Shown in pieces: positions 11,723 to 23,416 of a DNA stretch of 64,000 nucleotides (within the stretch, counting starts at the first letter, position 1; the number at the start of each line of letters is the position of its first letter). Source of the stretch: Spirodela intermedia (taxonomy: Eukaryota > Streptophyta > Magnoliopsida > Alismatales > Araceae); the NCBI GenBank assembly GCA_902729315.2, contig LR746265.1, positions 6,454,892-6,518,891 on the forward strand. Reading direction: 5' to 3'. A program made the translations under genes and the position numbers. A model generated the notes under the pieces. It saw only the letters and a program-made list of their open reading frames with translations. It was not told where the DNA came from and did not search any database.

Positions 11723-13029
11723 GGTGTCTTTAGAGTTAGAAATAACTATTAGGTGCCCCTTGTATAACAATAACCCATGCTAAAAGAAATGATGAGAGTT
11801 GTTGTCATCTTTTGTCATTATGACATACCTTATTTTGTTAAATTTTTTAGATTGGCTAACACTTTTACTTAAATTTTAGATCTATCACTATTAAATAATC
11901 ATTTTTATATAAAAATTATCATTTAATTTAAGACAAAGTTAATAAAATAAAATAAAAACAAAAAATATATATTTGAAATATTTATAATGTTTTATTTAAA
12001 TCTAAATATTAACCTGATGAAAATATATATTTTAATCTTTTGACAATAATTTAACATGAAATCTAAGACATGATCTTGAGAAACATGTTTTGTTTCTTTT
12101 TTTTTCCTCTTTTCTCATCGTCAAAAGCTTATTGGTAGTAATTCGTGAGTTAGAATAGCCCCATTATGAAAGCCCATTATATGGGGTTTTAAAATGGAAG
12201 AGAGGAGGAAAACCAAGGAGTGGGAGTTAAGGCTCGCAGCCTACACAATAACTCTACCCCATGTGGCAAACAATAGTGGGCAACATGATGGCAATGGCGG
12301 CATATGAGGGTGAGATGGCAAGCTTTCCTTCATTTATAGGTTATACATGTGACACAACAAAGTGAATGGCATGGCATTGGCATGACAACGACTTGATAGC
12401 TTTCATAATAAACTCCACTTATTCTTGTTCCTTGCTAGGTGACACATCAGAAGAATGAGAACCCTCTCTCATTTACATAGTTGGGAATTGTATTTCAGTT
12501 TGTCCCCTCCCTCCTCTGATTCTTGAGTGACGCAAAAATTAAAGGAAAACTATGCTCTCCTACTTTTATTTTTTGTTGGGTAACATAGTAGAAAGTAATG
12601 ATTTGTTACTACTTTCATAGAATATCTTAACAATATAAATTGGGTACATATTCTTCCTCTCTAGAATACTTGGATGACACTAGGAATCTACATCGGACTA
12701 TTTTCTCTTATTATGTTCTTTTTCTTGTATTCTTAGTTTGCCCCCATATTTTTATCTCTCATGTGACGCACTTGACCAAGAGAAATTGATTCCTTATTTT
12801 TCTTATTTTCTTTTGTCAATTTTAGAATTAATCAAGAATTTAAATTAAATTTCTTATTAGATTTTAACTAAGATAAAGAATAGAGTGCTTACTTATTATG
12901 TTTTGACAAATCATCATTACATAACTATAATCATCATTGCAAAAATTTGACTTTATAAATTTTCAATGTGTATTTTATAACTATTTAGACACACCAATCA
13001 CATAGTAGAATTTTGAACACGAATAAGTC
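11723..13029. other. AT-rich region without recognised gene
   Basis: AT-rich sequence with no credible coding frame. Short gtgaca/gtgacg-type motifs recur irregularly between 12345 and 12770. It lies where the integrase of the neighbouring minus-strand element would be expected, but no integrase motif could be read. Confidence 0.5.
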
Positions 13030-14780
13030 GTAGATGTAGAAATTGCTTGATGGTCTTGAGAGTAAGTATATTGGATTATTTTGGATGCCCTGATTATATT
13101 TGATGTTGAAATCAAATCACATCAATTTGTAAACCTATTTTTGAAATTTAGGAGACATTTGGCGTAGATTCATGAGGAAATAGAGCTTTACTTGATATGT
13201 TTGACTAATGAAATGACTCCCAATTAAATAGTCATCCCATTTCAACATAGCCAACATACTAGCCATCAGTTCATGTTGATATATATAGTAGCTAAGGTAG
13301 ATATTTGGTTTGCCCTTTTGCATAAGAACTATGCCCAAACCATATACATGAAAATCCTAGAGAAATATGTTAAGGTCAATATTTGTGTTATCGTTATTAC
13401 TCGTTTCAAGTGTTCAAAAGTTTGTTAGGTCTTGTCACCATATTTGAAAAAACTTTCTTCAGTTATGTTAGCAGCCAAGACAATATCTTGTATCCAACTA
13501 TGAATTGATGGTAATATCTCATTAGTACTAAAATATCCTTTAGTTGATAGTAAGGTAGATGGGGTGGACCACTTTTTACTTGTCAATATCTTTTCTTTGT
13601 CCATTACAACTCCTTTAGCTGAAACCTAATGTCCTAAGTATTTGATATGGGGCTCACAAAAAACACATTTCTTGATGTTTACATGTAGATTGTTGGCCAT
13701 TAAGGTGGTGAAACATGCCCCTCTTTGGAGGTCTGTTGTAAATTAAGATATTATTGACAATCTGATTCATTAATTATTGAAAAGTTGTCAGTATGTTTGA
13801 GAGTCCAAAAAGTATCATAAAAAATTTGTAAAATCCATTATGGATCTTGAATATCATCTTGTAGATATCTTCTTCTTTCATTCTAATTTGATGGTATCTC
13901 AATTTGAGGTCTAGTTTGAAAAAAAATAGACATCTCATACAACTCATTTAATGATTCCTCTACAGCAAGAATGAGATATATATTCAAGAGGCTATGACCT
14001 CCTCCATATCTCAAAATTAGTTATCTATGCCATCCTTAACATTCAAAATTTACAGTTGTTTATTACATGGATAACCCCACTAATAATGTTTCTTGTAGTG
14101 GAAACATGAGTTTTTTTTTCTCCACACTTGGAATTCAGCATTAATCAATTACAATTATCTTTTGATTCTAACATGCGGTCCTTTTGTCCAAACCCCCACT
14201 GGTTTGTATGGTGCCAAAGGGGTCAAGTGGCTCTTAGCAAGTGTGGTTTTAAGTGGGGAAGGAAAAATTTAAGAATGAAGGTGTACTCTTTGGTTCCCAT
14301 ATTGTCCCATGAATTGATGTGTGTCAAGTAGCAGTGTGTCTAGTAGTCCATAGAGTCTTGTATCTTCAGCTGCTTGAGATCCATGATTTATCATAACCCT
14401 TCTACCTTGCACATGCACATCTCTACTTGAATTTTCAATTTTATTCTATAGATATAGGCATTTCCTAGAACGGGAGCTAGAATATCTTTTATGAATATTA
14501 TGATGGATTCAAAAGCTTCCCAAGGCTTGACCAATAATCCATCATGCCTAAGGTTTATGATCTACTAATATATATCATGCTTGACTATGCTCTAAGGTGT
14601 TTGAGCAATTATGAGTGCAGGTACTCCCAATGTTGAAAAGGATAGCGCTTGATTGTCCAATGATATCAACCCAATGTGCTTCCTTCCATCCCTAACATAA
14701 TCATCTCAAGTTTGTCTATGTTAGGGATATGATTAAACTTGGAGTTCAGTTCAAAAGACCAAATAATTTGAGTTGTCGCC
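13030..14780 (-). mobile_element. decayed Ty3/gypsy element, chromovirus-like (gag-RT-RNase H)
   Basis: Minus-strand remnant in the order gag, RT, RNase H. A gag-like stretch is at 14780-14560 (FNHIPNIDKLEMIMLGMEG, then a Trp-Tyr pair, resembling the retrotransposon gag domain). Reverse transcriptase is at about 13990-13440 (KLDLKLRYHQIRMKEEDIY, LFGLSNILTTFQ, NNLHVNIKKCVFCEPHIKY). RNase H is at 13338-13135 (GIVLMQKGKPNIYLS, HELMASMLAMLKWDDYL). The tail at 13134-13030 contains FDFNIKYNQG. Stops occur at expected Trp/Gly positions, for example QK-stop-VYKLM-stop-FDF. Protease and the YxDD core of RT are too damaged to read. No LTRs were delimited. Confidence 0.8.
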
Positions 14781-15611
14781 CAAAAACTAGGGGGGCAAGT
14801 GCTTGGGAGTAGGTTTAACGTTCAATGGTCAAGCTAATTCTCCCCTGAGACATAAAACAGTACTATTGGGTGGAGGGCCTAGAGGTGATTACATTGGGGT
14901 ATGGAGCAATGCCCTATGATGGTGGTGTTGTATGAGTTGAAAAACATGAAGGTTGGGTCCTTCCTTTACTTGATGCAGCATCTATGGTCCCAAATCATTG
15001 ATACAACCCCAAAGATAAAAGAGAAAGAAACTAGAGGATAAAAACACATAGAACTTCAATCATGGAGTTCTACATAATCATAGCGCATGTTGTGAGAATC
15101 CTTCCCACCTAAAACATTCTTTTCTTTCTTATTCCCTGTTTCTTTCCTTCGCAATGCCTTAATATCCTCCTCAACCTTACTTATTTACCCTCATATAATA
15201 ATTTACTTAGGGCATCTCAATCTTTTCCGTTTCGCTAATATCCGCATGGTCAAATTGTATCGTCGTCCCAACTCAAATCGTATGTCCTCATAGAAAGCTT
15301 GTAGCTCTATCCATGCTCCATGCCCACACTGATATGTGTTGTGTCGTATCAACACACCACTTTGCACATGTGCACAAGGATGAGTATGTTGTACTGGTGC
15401 TGCCGTTCTACACCCAGAACCATGTTCCTCCTTTCTAGTATGGCTCTGCATCCACCTCTAGACCTGTGGAAGGCAACCAAATGCCGGGCCAGGCCTGAGG
15501 CCGGGCTGACCCGAAGTTAGTCCAAACGGGTCGAACCGCCATCCCTATGCCCTTCTCTGTAACCGGCGGAAGGGAGGGGGGGGGGGGGGCGCGGGGCAGA
15601 GAGACGTCCCT
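14781..15611. other. edge of AT-rich island and promoter of METTL17-like gene
   Basis: No coding region recognised. AT-rich sequence gives way to GC-rich sequence after about 15450. A run of 14 G at 15576-15589 lies 22 bases before the start codon of the next gene and so is probably in its 5' leader. Confidence 0.5.
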
Positions 15612-18600
15612 ATGGCGCAGTCGCTGGTGCCAGAGGCCGTCAAGAGGATATTCACGCCGGAGACGCTTCACTCCGCCGCCAGGCAGTCCGAGGGCATCTC
15701 CCTCGTTCCCCTCCGCCTCCGCCGCGCCATCAAGAAGTTCCTCCGAGGTGCTCGCCGGCTTCTGTGACCACCACTCTTTCTATCATTGGTATGTCTCTTC
15801 CAGTGTTTTTCCTCGCGCGTGGCTGCATGTTAATGTTGTGGCATCCGCAGAGAAGGATGGTACACACATGCACCGGAAGGTGCTGCTGCTATCGGAGTCG
15901 CTCTGCAGCGTCAAGAAGGCCAACTTGGGGATCGCGGATGCTGCTATCCGGGAGCTCATCGACGACCCCCTTAAGTCTGTGGATATGCGGTCCCGACGCT
16001 GGAAGATCAGGTCCTCGTACGGCGACATTGGTCTCAGTTACCACGATGATGAGACCTCCGCCTACGTCGCCTCCCGCATGCCTGCAGTTTTCTCTGCTTG
16101 CCGCCGTATACTTCGTGAGGTAATAGCTTAGGATAGGTTGGTGGATAGTAATTTTATTCTTGTCTACTAGCTTCACCAGAACAAGTGGTTTGTATTCGTC
16201 TCATAATTTATGCTTTTCCGGTTATTCTGTCCTTCTGCCTTCGTCTGCTGTAGGTCCGGCGGAGATTGCCAGATTTCTCCCCCTCCAGGGTTCTGGACTT
16301 TGGGGCGGGGCCTGGGACAGCAATCTGGTGACCTCTTCTACCCTGGTTCCTCTGTTAGTAATCATTTCTTCGTTTTTTTTCTGATTGGAAGACAAAATAG
16401 TATATGGATTCATCAGTTGCCCTTTGAAGTGAAACTGCTTTGCTGTGTTGCAGGGCAATGAAAGAGATTTGGCCTCATTCCTTAGAGCACGTTAATTTGA
16501 TAGAGCCATCTAAATCAATGCAACGAGCTTGCCAGAGTCTTTTGCAAAGTGAGTTGTCTGATTTGGCCTCATTCCTTAGAGCACGTTAATTTGATAGAGC
16601 CATCTAAATCAATGCAACGAGCTTGCCAGAGTCTTTTGCAAAGTGAGTTGTCTGTCTTTTTAGTCATTTTTTCTATACTCGGAGCCCCCTCATGGCTGTT
16701 TAATAAATTCTTGTTCAATTCTTTTTGTCATCCACTTTCATACATGTTTCATATTTCAGTAGTATCCTTGTTTTTATTCAAAATTCCCAGGATACCTCCT
16801 ATCCAACACATCCCAAAAATATGTATTTGCTTAAAAACATGTGGTTTGTTTTCTCCCATCTCGGGTCTGTACCCTATTTTCTCGAGAAAACATTTGGCCT
16901 GCACTTGTTAATATAGGGAGGAGAAATGTTCCGAAGCATCTGCATCAACTCTTATATTGGGGATGCTGTACTGACCCCTTGCTCAGTCAATTGACCGTGC
17001 TATGCATTTTTTAGCTGAAAGTGGTCATTGATTATTCTTTCTGACACAGGATCATCTCGAACAAAGGAGAGGATAAACTTTGCCGCTCCTACACATAACC
17101 AGTTTCAGGGTTTTAGGGGCTGACTATTCTTTTCTAAACCTTTTATTGGAACACCAGTCATTATCCAAGTGTCTTGGTGCATGTTTTCTAGAGACCTATG
17201 TCCTTTCTCTGCCTTGGAAAACGTTTTGTGATGCACCAACCATGGACATGATTCAGTCGATCAGGCCATGGAGTTGATGATATCCAGGGGACTTTGTTGA
17301 CTCATCCTGTTGCTCCAAGAATCTACTCCTCCATGCCTCAGCAGAATACAGAAATATTTTCTTATGAACAATTAGGCACCTGTGAGATAATATCCTTTCA
17401 GAGGCGGCTGTTGACTCACTTGGTCTTGCACATTTGGGAATGTAACCCCGGTTGGGGCGCTTATCTTTTTTTTGATTCATTGGGATTTGATTGATCCACC
17501 ATAATGTATTCTAACTTTTGTTGATAGAAATGGAGTCAATTAATATAATCACTTTTCTATATCAATTAATATATTGTCTGGGTAAGAAGTTGGTGCCAAC
17601 TTCATCTTTGCTTGATGCAATCATCTAACCCAGAATGTTATTCTCTCTTTCATGGACTCTATGTTATCCTTAATCTCTTTCATGTTATTTCTACTAATCA
17701 CATTGTTAACTGCCGAATAATCCAAAGTTTTTGGTAAATGCCCTTTTAAACGTCTACTTAAGTTTCTGATTAGCGTTGAAACCCTTAGATTGCATCGAGG
17801 TTTACTTTCTTCTAGTCATTTTACTGTCTTATTATTTCATGGTGGTTATTCTGAAAGTATGTGGGTATTGGATTCTTTTCTTTTTCTTAAGATATATGAC
17901 TTATCGAGTATCAGCATGGTTAACATAGTCATCTTGGTTCTGTTCAGATTCAAAGAATCTGCCTCTCATTCGAAGCTATGACAGTCTTCAAGCACTGAGT
18001 CGTGAAATTGGCAAACATGAGAGGGGGCATGACCTTGTAATTGCTGTAAGTCCATATTTAATTTGGAATTTCTTTTATATCTGTTTAAATGTCCAACACG
18101 ACAGTGGTGATCAGTTCTATTGAATGGAATTTGTTTACATCGGTATGGTGCTTAGTTGGCCTTTTTTGTTACATCGGTATGGTGATCAGTTCTGTTCTGC
18201 AACTTCTATGGTGCTTAGTTGTCCTTTTTTGTCATGGATCTTCGATTTCAATTCCTCAGAAGTTAAATTAAGCATCTTCCCCAGATATTCAATTCCAATC
18301 ATGAGCCTTTCCTGCTTGATCCGATTTATTAGATATGCACAAAAAAGAGGTCAGGTGATCCAAAAGTTTCTAGAGTATGGAGCAAATCCTTCATATTGTG
18401 GTCATTTTTTCCATAGTATTCCTTGTAATTTTCATTGCTAAGTAAGCCCTCACTGGGATAAAAGAAACGAAAGTAGTAATAGTGCAGATTCCCTAGAACA
18501 TGTGGAATACCATTTCCAGTATAATGATGCGTAGTGAGGTTTTTTTGAAATTTATTTACATCTGGGAATGGTACGAATCGTCATTTATAACTAATGTATA

Positions 18601-21600
18601 TTATCTGACTTAGTTTCACCGTACGGTTTATTACTAATAGATACTTTGATATCCTACGCATCGCAAATAAGAAATCTTATTCATTGAAAAACGACAGAAA
18701 AGAGGAGACGCGTTTCTGACCTGACCTGGAAATCACAACCCTGCTTTTCATTTCTTTCTTCTTCTTGCTTGTGCATTATAATATCGGTTACAACATGAGA
18801 AAAAAATATGAAGAGGTACCCTCCTCACTTGTGCAAGAGAACCAGCCATGTACTACTGGATATTGGGCCCTGTGTAGTGCGAATGATGCCCCGAGGATAG
18901 TGTCCAGATTTTATCACTTAGTTTAATCAAGTTAAACTGGTGGCTGTGTAGTCAGCGGACTGCACGTGAACTACCATGTTTCCTGGGACACGATTTTTTG
19001 TGGAAAATTATTTATGAATCAAAATAAAATCAGGGTATTCCTTGAAAGACCATAGTCTAGGAATATTTGGTAATATAAAAAATGTCATTTTATTGATGAT
19101 AGTTAAAGATAAATCAGCTTGCGTTGAAACTAGGTGAACAAGATCAGAATAATGGGCGTGTAAAGACATTTTCTTTGTTCTAATCTGCCTATATGTTCTT
19201 TATGGGGAGACTGTTGTGATGTGCTTGCCTGATTTCACCCTGTCAATATTGAAAGCCCATTTCTTACTAAAGACACATGAATATTTTGCTGCAAATATCT
19301 TTGAAAAAGGGAATGGATGAAGAAGACAAAAAGGGTTGACTCTGGGGAGGGACTATTTTTGCCTCGAACGTTGTCTTCTTGTCACTTGGTTTCTAAACAA
19401 AAGGACTCAGTACGCATTATGCTTGTAGATGTTTTTTTCGTGATACTGGGACATTGTACATTGATACCTCCTATTTCAATACCGTTCGATGATGATAGAG
19501 AACCATTGTCTCAATAGGTTGCTCCTATTTCGATGCCTGAACTGTAATTTCAGTTACTGGTAATTATTTTCTTTATCTTCGTCATGTTATGTATATAGGT
19601 TTTTCTTCACTTTTTACTATAAATTTATTGTTTACTCTTAGAACACAGTAGAATTTGACGATGTTCCTGATTTTTATTTTTGTTTTAAAATTCTCATTGA
19701 AGTCTTATGTTCTTGGAGAGATACCATCATTGAGTGATCGAATTACCCTGGTTCGCCAGCTTTGGAGCCTGACAAAAGATGTCTTGGTACGCTCAATTGA
19801 ACTCCTGAGTTTTGATGTAGCTACTGCGATTATCTTGTTAACTTGCCAGACATATTCTTTGAGGAATTTATTTATTTTTCCCCATTTATCCGGTAATCCA
19901 AGGTGTTAACTGAAGTATGCTGTTGTTCTTAGTGAAATTTTATTTAGATTCTAATGTTTTACTTAATGTTAAAGTTGGCTCTGTGGAGTCGAGTTTTTCA
20001 ACTGAGTTAAAACTAAGTTTCTTAAATAATGCGAATTTATGCCCTACACCTACCGATGACGTTAGCTCAATATCTTAAAAGGAATTCCGTGGGTAAATGA
20101 TCTTAACGAAGCTTATATCAACTTTTTTTCTAACTGTCATTTTCATTCTTCATTGGGCGAAAGGTAAGATTGTCTTTATTCTCTGCCCGTCACGATTCTG
20201 GCTTTCCTCAGCTCCTGGACACTTTGGCTTAGCCTTATCTCAAAGTTTGAAAATATTTCTCATCACTTATGGAATTCAGCAAAAAATATGCCCTTTTTAT
20301 CACAGTTCTTGTAAATGCTGTTCAAGAGTGTTGATTAAATACTTGTTGTAGTTTAAAATTTCAAGAGCGTTCAAGAGCTGTACTTCTGCAAAGTCTGATA
20401 TTGGATACCTTGTTTATTGAACCATGTGCCATTTATTAGCTACTTGAATGATATCCTATCGGTTTTTATTTAGATTCTTGTTGAGCCCGGAACGCCTCAA
20501 GGATCAAAAATTATATGTCAAATGCGGTCGCATATTCTATGGATGTCCAAGAGGGTAAGGAGATTATCTCATTTCATTCTCTTTCGAAGGATTAAATCTG
20601 TACTGTTTTTAATATTCTGGTTTAGTTCTCCAGCCACCAATAACAGAAGCATACTGACGATCTCATACTGATCCCCAGAAATGCCGGAAGATGGATGATG
20701 GTTCCAGAGACAGAGTGTCTCCCTGTGAAACAGACGATATTACTGATGATGTGAATACATTAAAGGATGGCGCTTTTGTGATTGCTCCAGTGGGTTTCAT
20801 GATGAACGCTGTGAATGATTTCTTTAAATTCTCTGATAATGAATCGATGTTTGAACTTGGTTCACTATCTTTTCTTATTAGTGTCCACATGATGGCCCTT
20901 GCCCGTTGGAGAATTCAACAAAATATTGCCATTTCGTTCAGCGGTTGGAAAGGACATCTACTCAACGCATGTACAAGGTGCGTGCCATCCTCAAAAAGTT
21001 AAACCTCTTTATGAATGCGTCAGAGAATTTTCTCATGTCTTGGCATTGATTAGGGCGATAGTTTTCAGGAGATTTTTTCTAAGGTTCTTATGGCATATTT
21101 AGCCGAAAATCTGTTGGTTGGCGGCGATCAACTACCCCTGACGTTGACTTTCATGAGTGCCATATTGTCAACAAAGCATTTAATGGATAATCCTTATCTA
21201 ATTTTACTCGGTCAAGTCTAGTTTTTGTATTTAAAACGTGGCTGACCTTCTGCCTCTTTTACCAAAAGTAGGTATTTTTTTATGGAGGTCATTTTGGTAA
21301 CGTCCTGACACTACATTGACTTTTTCCATTTCCTTCATACTGTGTAGCGTTCCAAGGGCAGATCATTGCGTGGTTTTGAGGATGAGAAATTCTCTTATGT
21401 TGCCTTCAGAAGGGGGAGCAGACCAAGGTAAAATCAGATCAAATGAACCCAGTGTGGTGATTGGTGTCCAGAATTTTCTTCTTTCCCCTGGAGATCGGCA
21501 TCCAATCGAATGGATGATATCTCCTAAAACAGTTTTCAGATTCATGCTAATCCTCGGAAAATAAAAAAATAAAAAAAGCTCCCCACTAGTCTCCAAATTA

Positions 21601-22421
21601 GTTCCGTCAATTATTATTTTTTTTTGACATATTTGCGTCTGAAGAAGTCAATGCATCTTCATCCATCTCAATGAACTGGCGTCATCAGTAGAAAATTTTG
21701 GTTGGTAGATTATTGAACAGATCATCACCTTGAAACTAGCATTCATGGTTCTTGCTTCTTGTGATCTCTCAAGCTCTGAATGGACAGAACAGCACTTAAA
21801 TTACATCATTTTCCATATAATGGCTACCACCCGAAATGGTAGATGGAGTGATTTGAGCTGACTCTCTGTGAAAACCTTAAATTCTTCAGGGAAACATGGC
21901 CCCTGGACGGCATCCAGCTCGCCGCACTGGAAAAACACGCCAGACGAAATGCCTATGATGTCGTCATCGATTATGGTCATCTTTTTCACACCCCCCCCAA
22001 GCTCCAGGATCTTTAACGTTCTTGTTTTGCTGCTAACCATGAGCTCAAGAGTCTTCTCTGAGAGCTGTTCATTTTTCCTTGCTCAGATTGCGGAGAGTCC
22101 GACTCGGGAGCAGAGGAGAGCTCGCTGGAGAGGGAGGTGGCTCTGTACCCTTCTGATATGGAGGAAGCGGAAGAGAATGGCGAGGAGCAGGAGGAAGAGG
22201 AAGAAGATGGCGGCGGGGGGGCGGGCCTCGGCGGCGGCTGGGGGAGGATCGTGTTCCCCCCGGTGCGGAGGGGCCGTCACGTGGCCATGGACGTGTGCCG
22301 GGCCCGCAACCTCGACGGCTCCGAGGGCGCCTTCGAGCGCGTCGTGGTCACCCGCAGCAAGAACCCTATGCTCCACCGCCAAGCCCGCAAGTCCCTCTGG
22401 GGCGACCTCTGGCCCTTCTAG
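15612..22421 (+). CDS. METTL17/Rsm22-like mitochondrial ribosome assembly factor
   Basis: Twelve coding exons: 15612-15747, 15851-16119, 16254-16327, 16454-16548, 17948-18045, 19703-19786, 20474-20554, 20679-20789, 20882-20977, 21348-21427, 21890-21975 and 22087-22421. They give 514 residues with consistent GT-AG sites and phases. The family (Rsm22/METTL17) assists assembly of the mitochondrial small ribosomal subunit. Its members keep a methyltransferase fold, and the yeast and human proteins carry a 4Fe-4S cluster. Visible motifs are the SAM-motif-I-like VLDFGAGPGTAIW (148-160), VLGEIPSL, LVEPGTPQG, and the Cys set C317, C323, C332 (CPHDGPCPL...YCHF) with C474 in MDVCRARN as the likely fourth ligand. 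An acidic insert (EEEEED) precedes the conserved C terminus KSLWGDLWPF. The first exon (MAQSLVPEAVKRIF) begins at the only suitable ATG. Mitochondrial targeting is inferred from the family, since no clear presequence was identified. Exon 4 overlaps a 94-bp tandem duplication. Intron 5 has small local duplications (18106-18240). Confidence 0.92.
16466..16653 (+). repeat. exact 94-bp tandem duplication over exon 4 and donor
   Basis: Bases 16466-16559 are repeated without a difference at 16560-16653. The unit contains most of exon 4 of the METTL17-like gene (from the Ile-Trp of KEIWPHS to its end) plus the donor AAA|GTGAGTTG. The second copy lacks the exon's acceptor but carries a second identical donor. 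Ninety-four is not a multiple of three. Reading through the first donor reaches a stop after about 14 codons. Confidence 0.95.
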
Positions 22422-23416
22422 TGTACCCTGTTCTCTCTCTCTCTCTCTACCCATCTCTCTCTCTCTCTATGGCATGGCCGGAATTCTTAGGGTGAAATAT
22501 TCTTGAAAGTTTGCTCACACGGAAATTTTCACATGAGAATTCCTCGGGAGATGTGGCTCTTTCATGGCCGGGGTAGTCGACGTAAGCAGACCAAAGTGGT
22601 CGTACAAGCAACAGTGGCGGCTCATTTCAGAGTCAACGATCTACCGACAGCAGCGATGCTCGAAGAATCCGTAAATATGAGGAAAAACCATAGCTTCTCT
22701 CTCTCTCTCTACACTCTCAGTGGGATAGGTGAGACTGAGAGAAGTTCTCTCCTCGCCTTCCCTCTCCATGGTCCCCTCGCGCGAGATCCACTGTAGAGTT
22801 GCACCCCTTACCTCCGCCTTCAGGGCAGGCACAGAATCCGTGCGCCTCTGCCTTCCTCCGCACGTGAACAGTCACCCCCGTACGTGCATGCTTGCATGGT
22901 TACACCATCCTCCCTGTCGAAGAGCCCTGCAGCGACTGGAATGGAGGTACGTCCCCGACTTGAGATGAAGATAACGTCTCGGATGAAAGAGATAGAGAGA
23001 GAGAGAGAGAGAGAGAACGAATGAAAGAATCTGTATAAATTAACGCCGTCTCCCGTTCGAAGAAGGAAACTGGCAGAAGAGAGAAGGGAACAAGCGGCGG
23101 CAGCGCCACCACCGCTGCTCGTTTTTACTCCGCCCGCTGAGCCATCCCAAACCCGCCGGGGAGGTTTACACGACGCACCAACTGTAACTCTAGAAGGGAA
23201 GATCTCCCAAATCTTCTCCCTCTACTCTGCACAAAGATCTCCAAATAATTGGACCCGCTGGGCCACCCGTGACCAGCTTCCTCTCTCTCTCTCTCTAGAC
23301 CCCTCTACCGGCTAAAGCTCCTGGACCACTCTTGCTTGCGTAGATACAGTTTTGGTCCACACCCTACCTCGCCGGAGCTCACGGGATGCTCCGGCCCGCC
23401 GGCGGCGCAGAGGAGC
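22422..23416. other. intergenic region between convergent genes
   Basis: 3' flanks of the METTL17-like gene (+) and the WD40 gene (-), which converge here. It holds CT runs at about 22434-22468, a short CT run near 22697 and (GA)n near 22991-23014. No coding signal or clear poly(A) signal was recognised. Confidence 0.6.
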
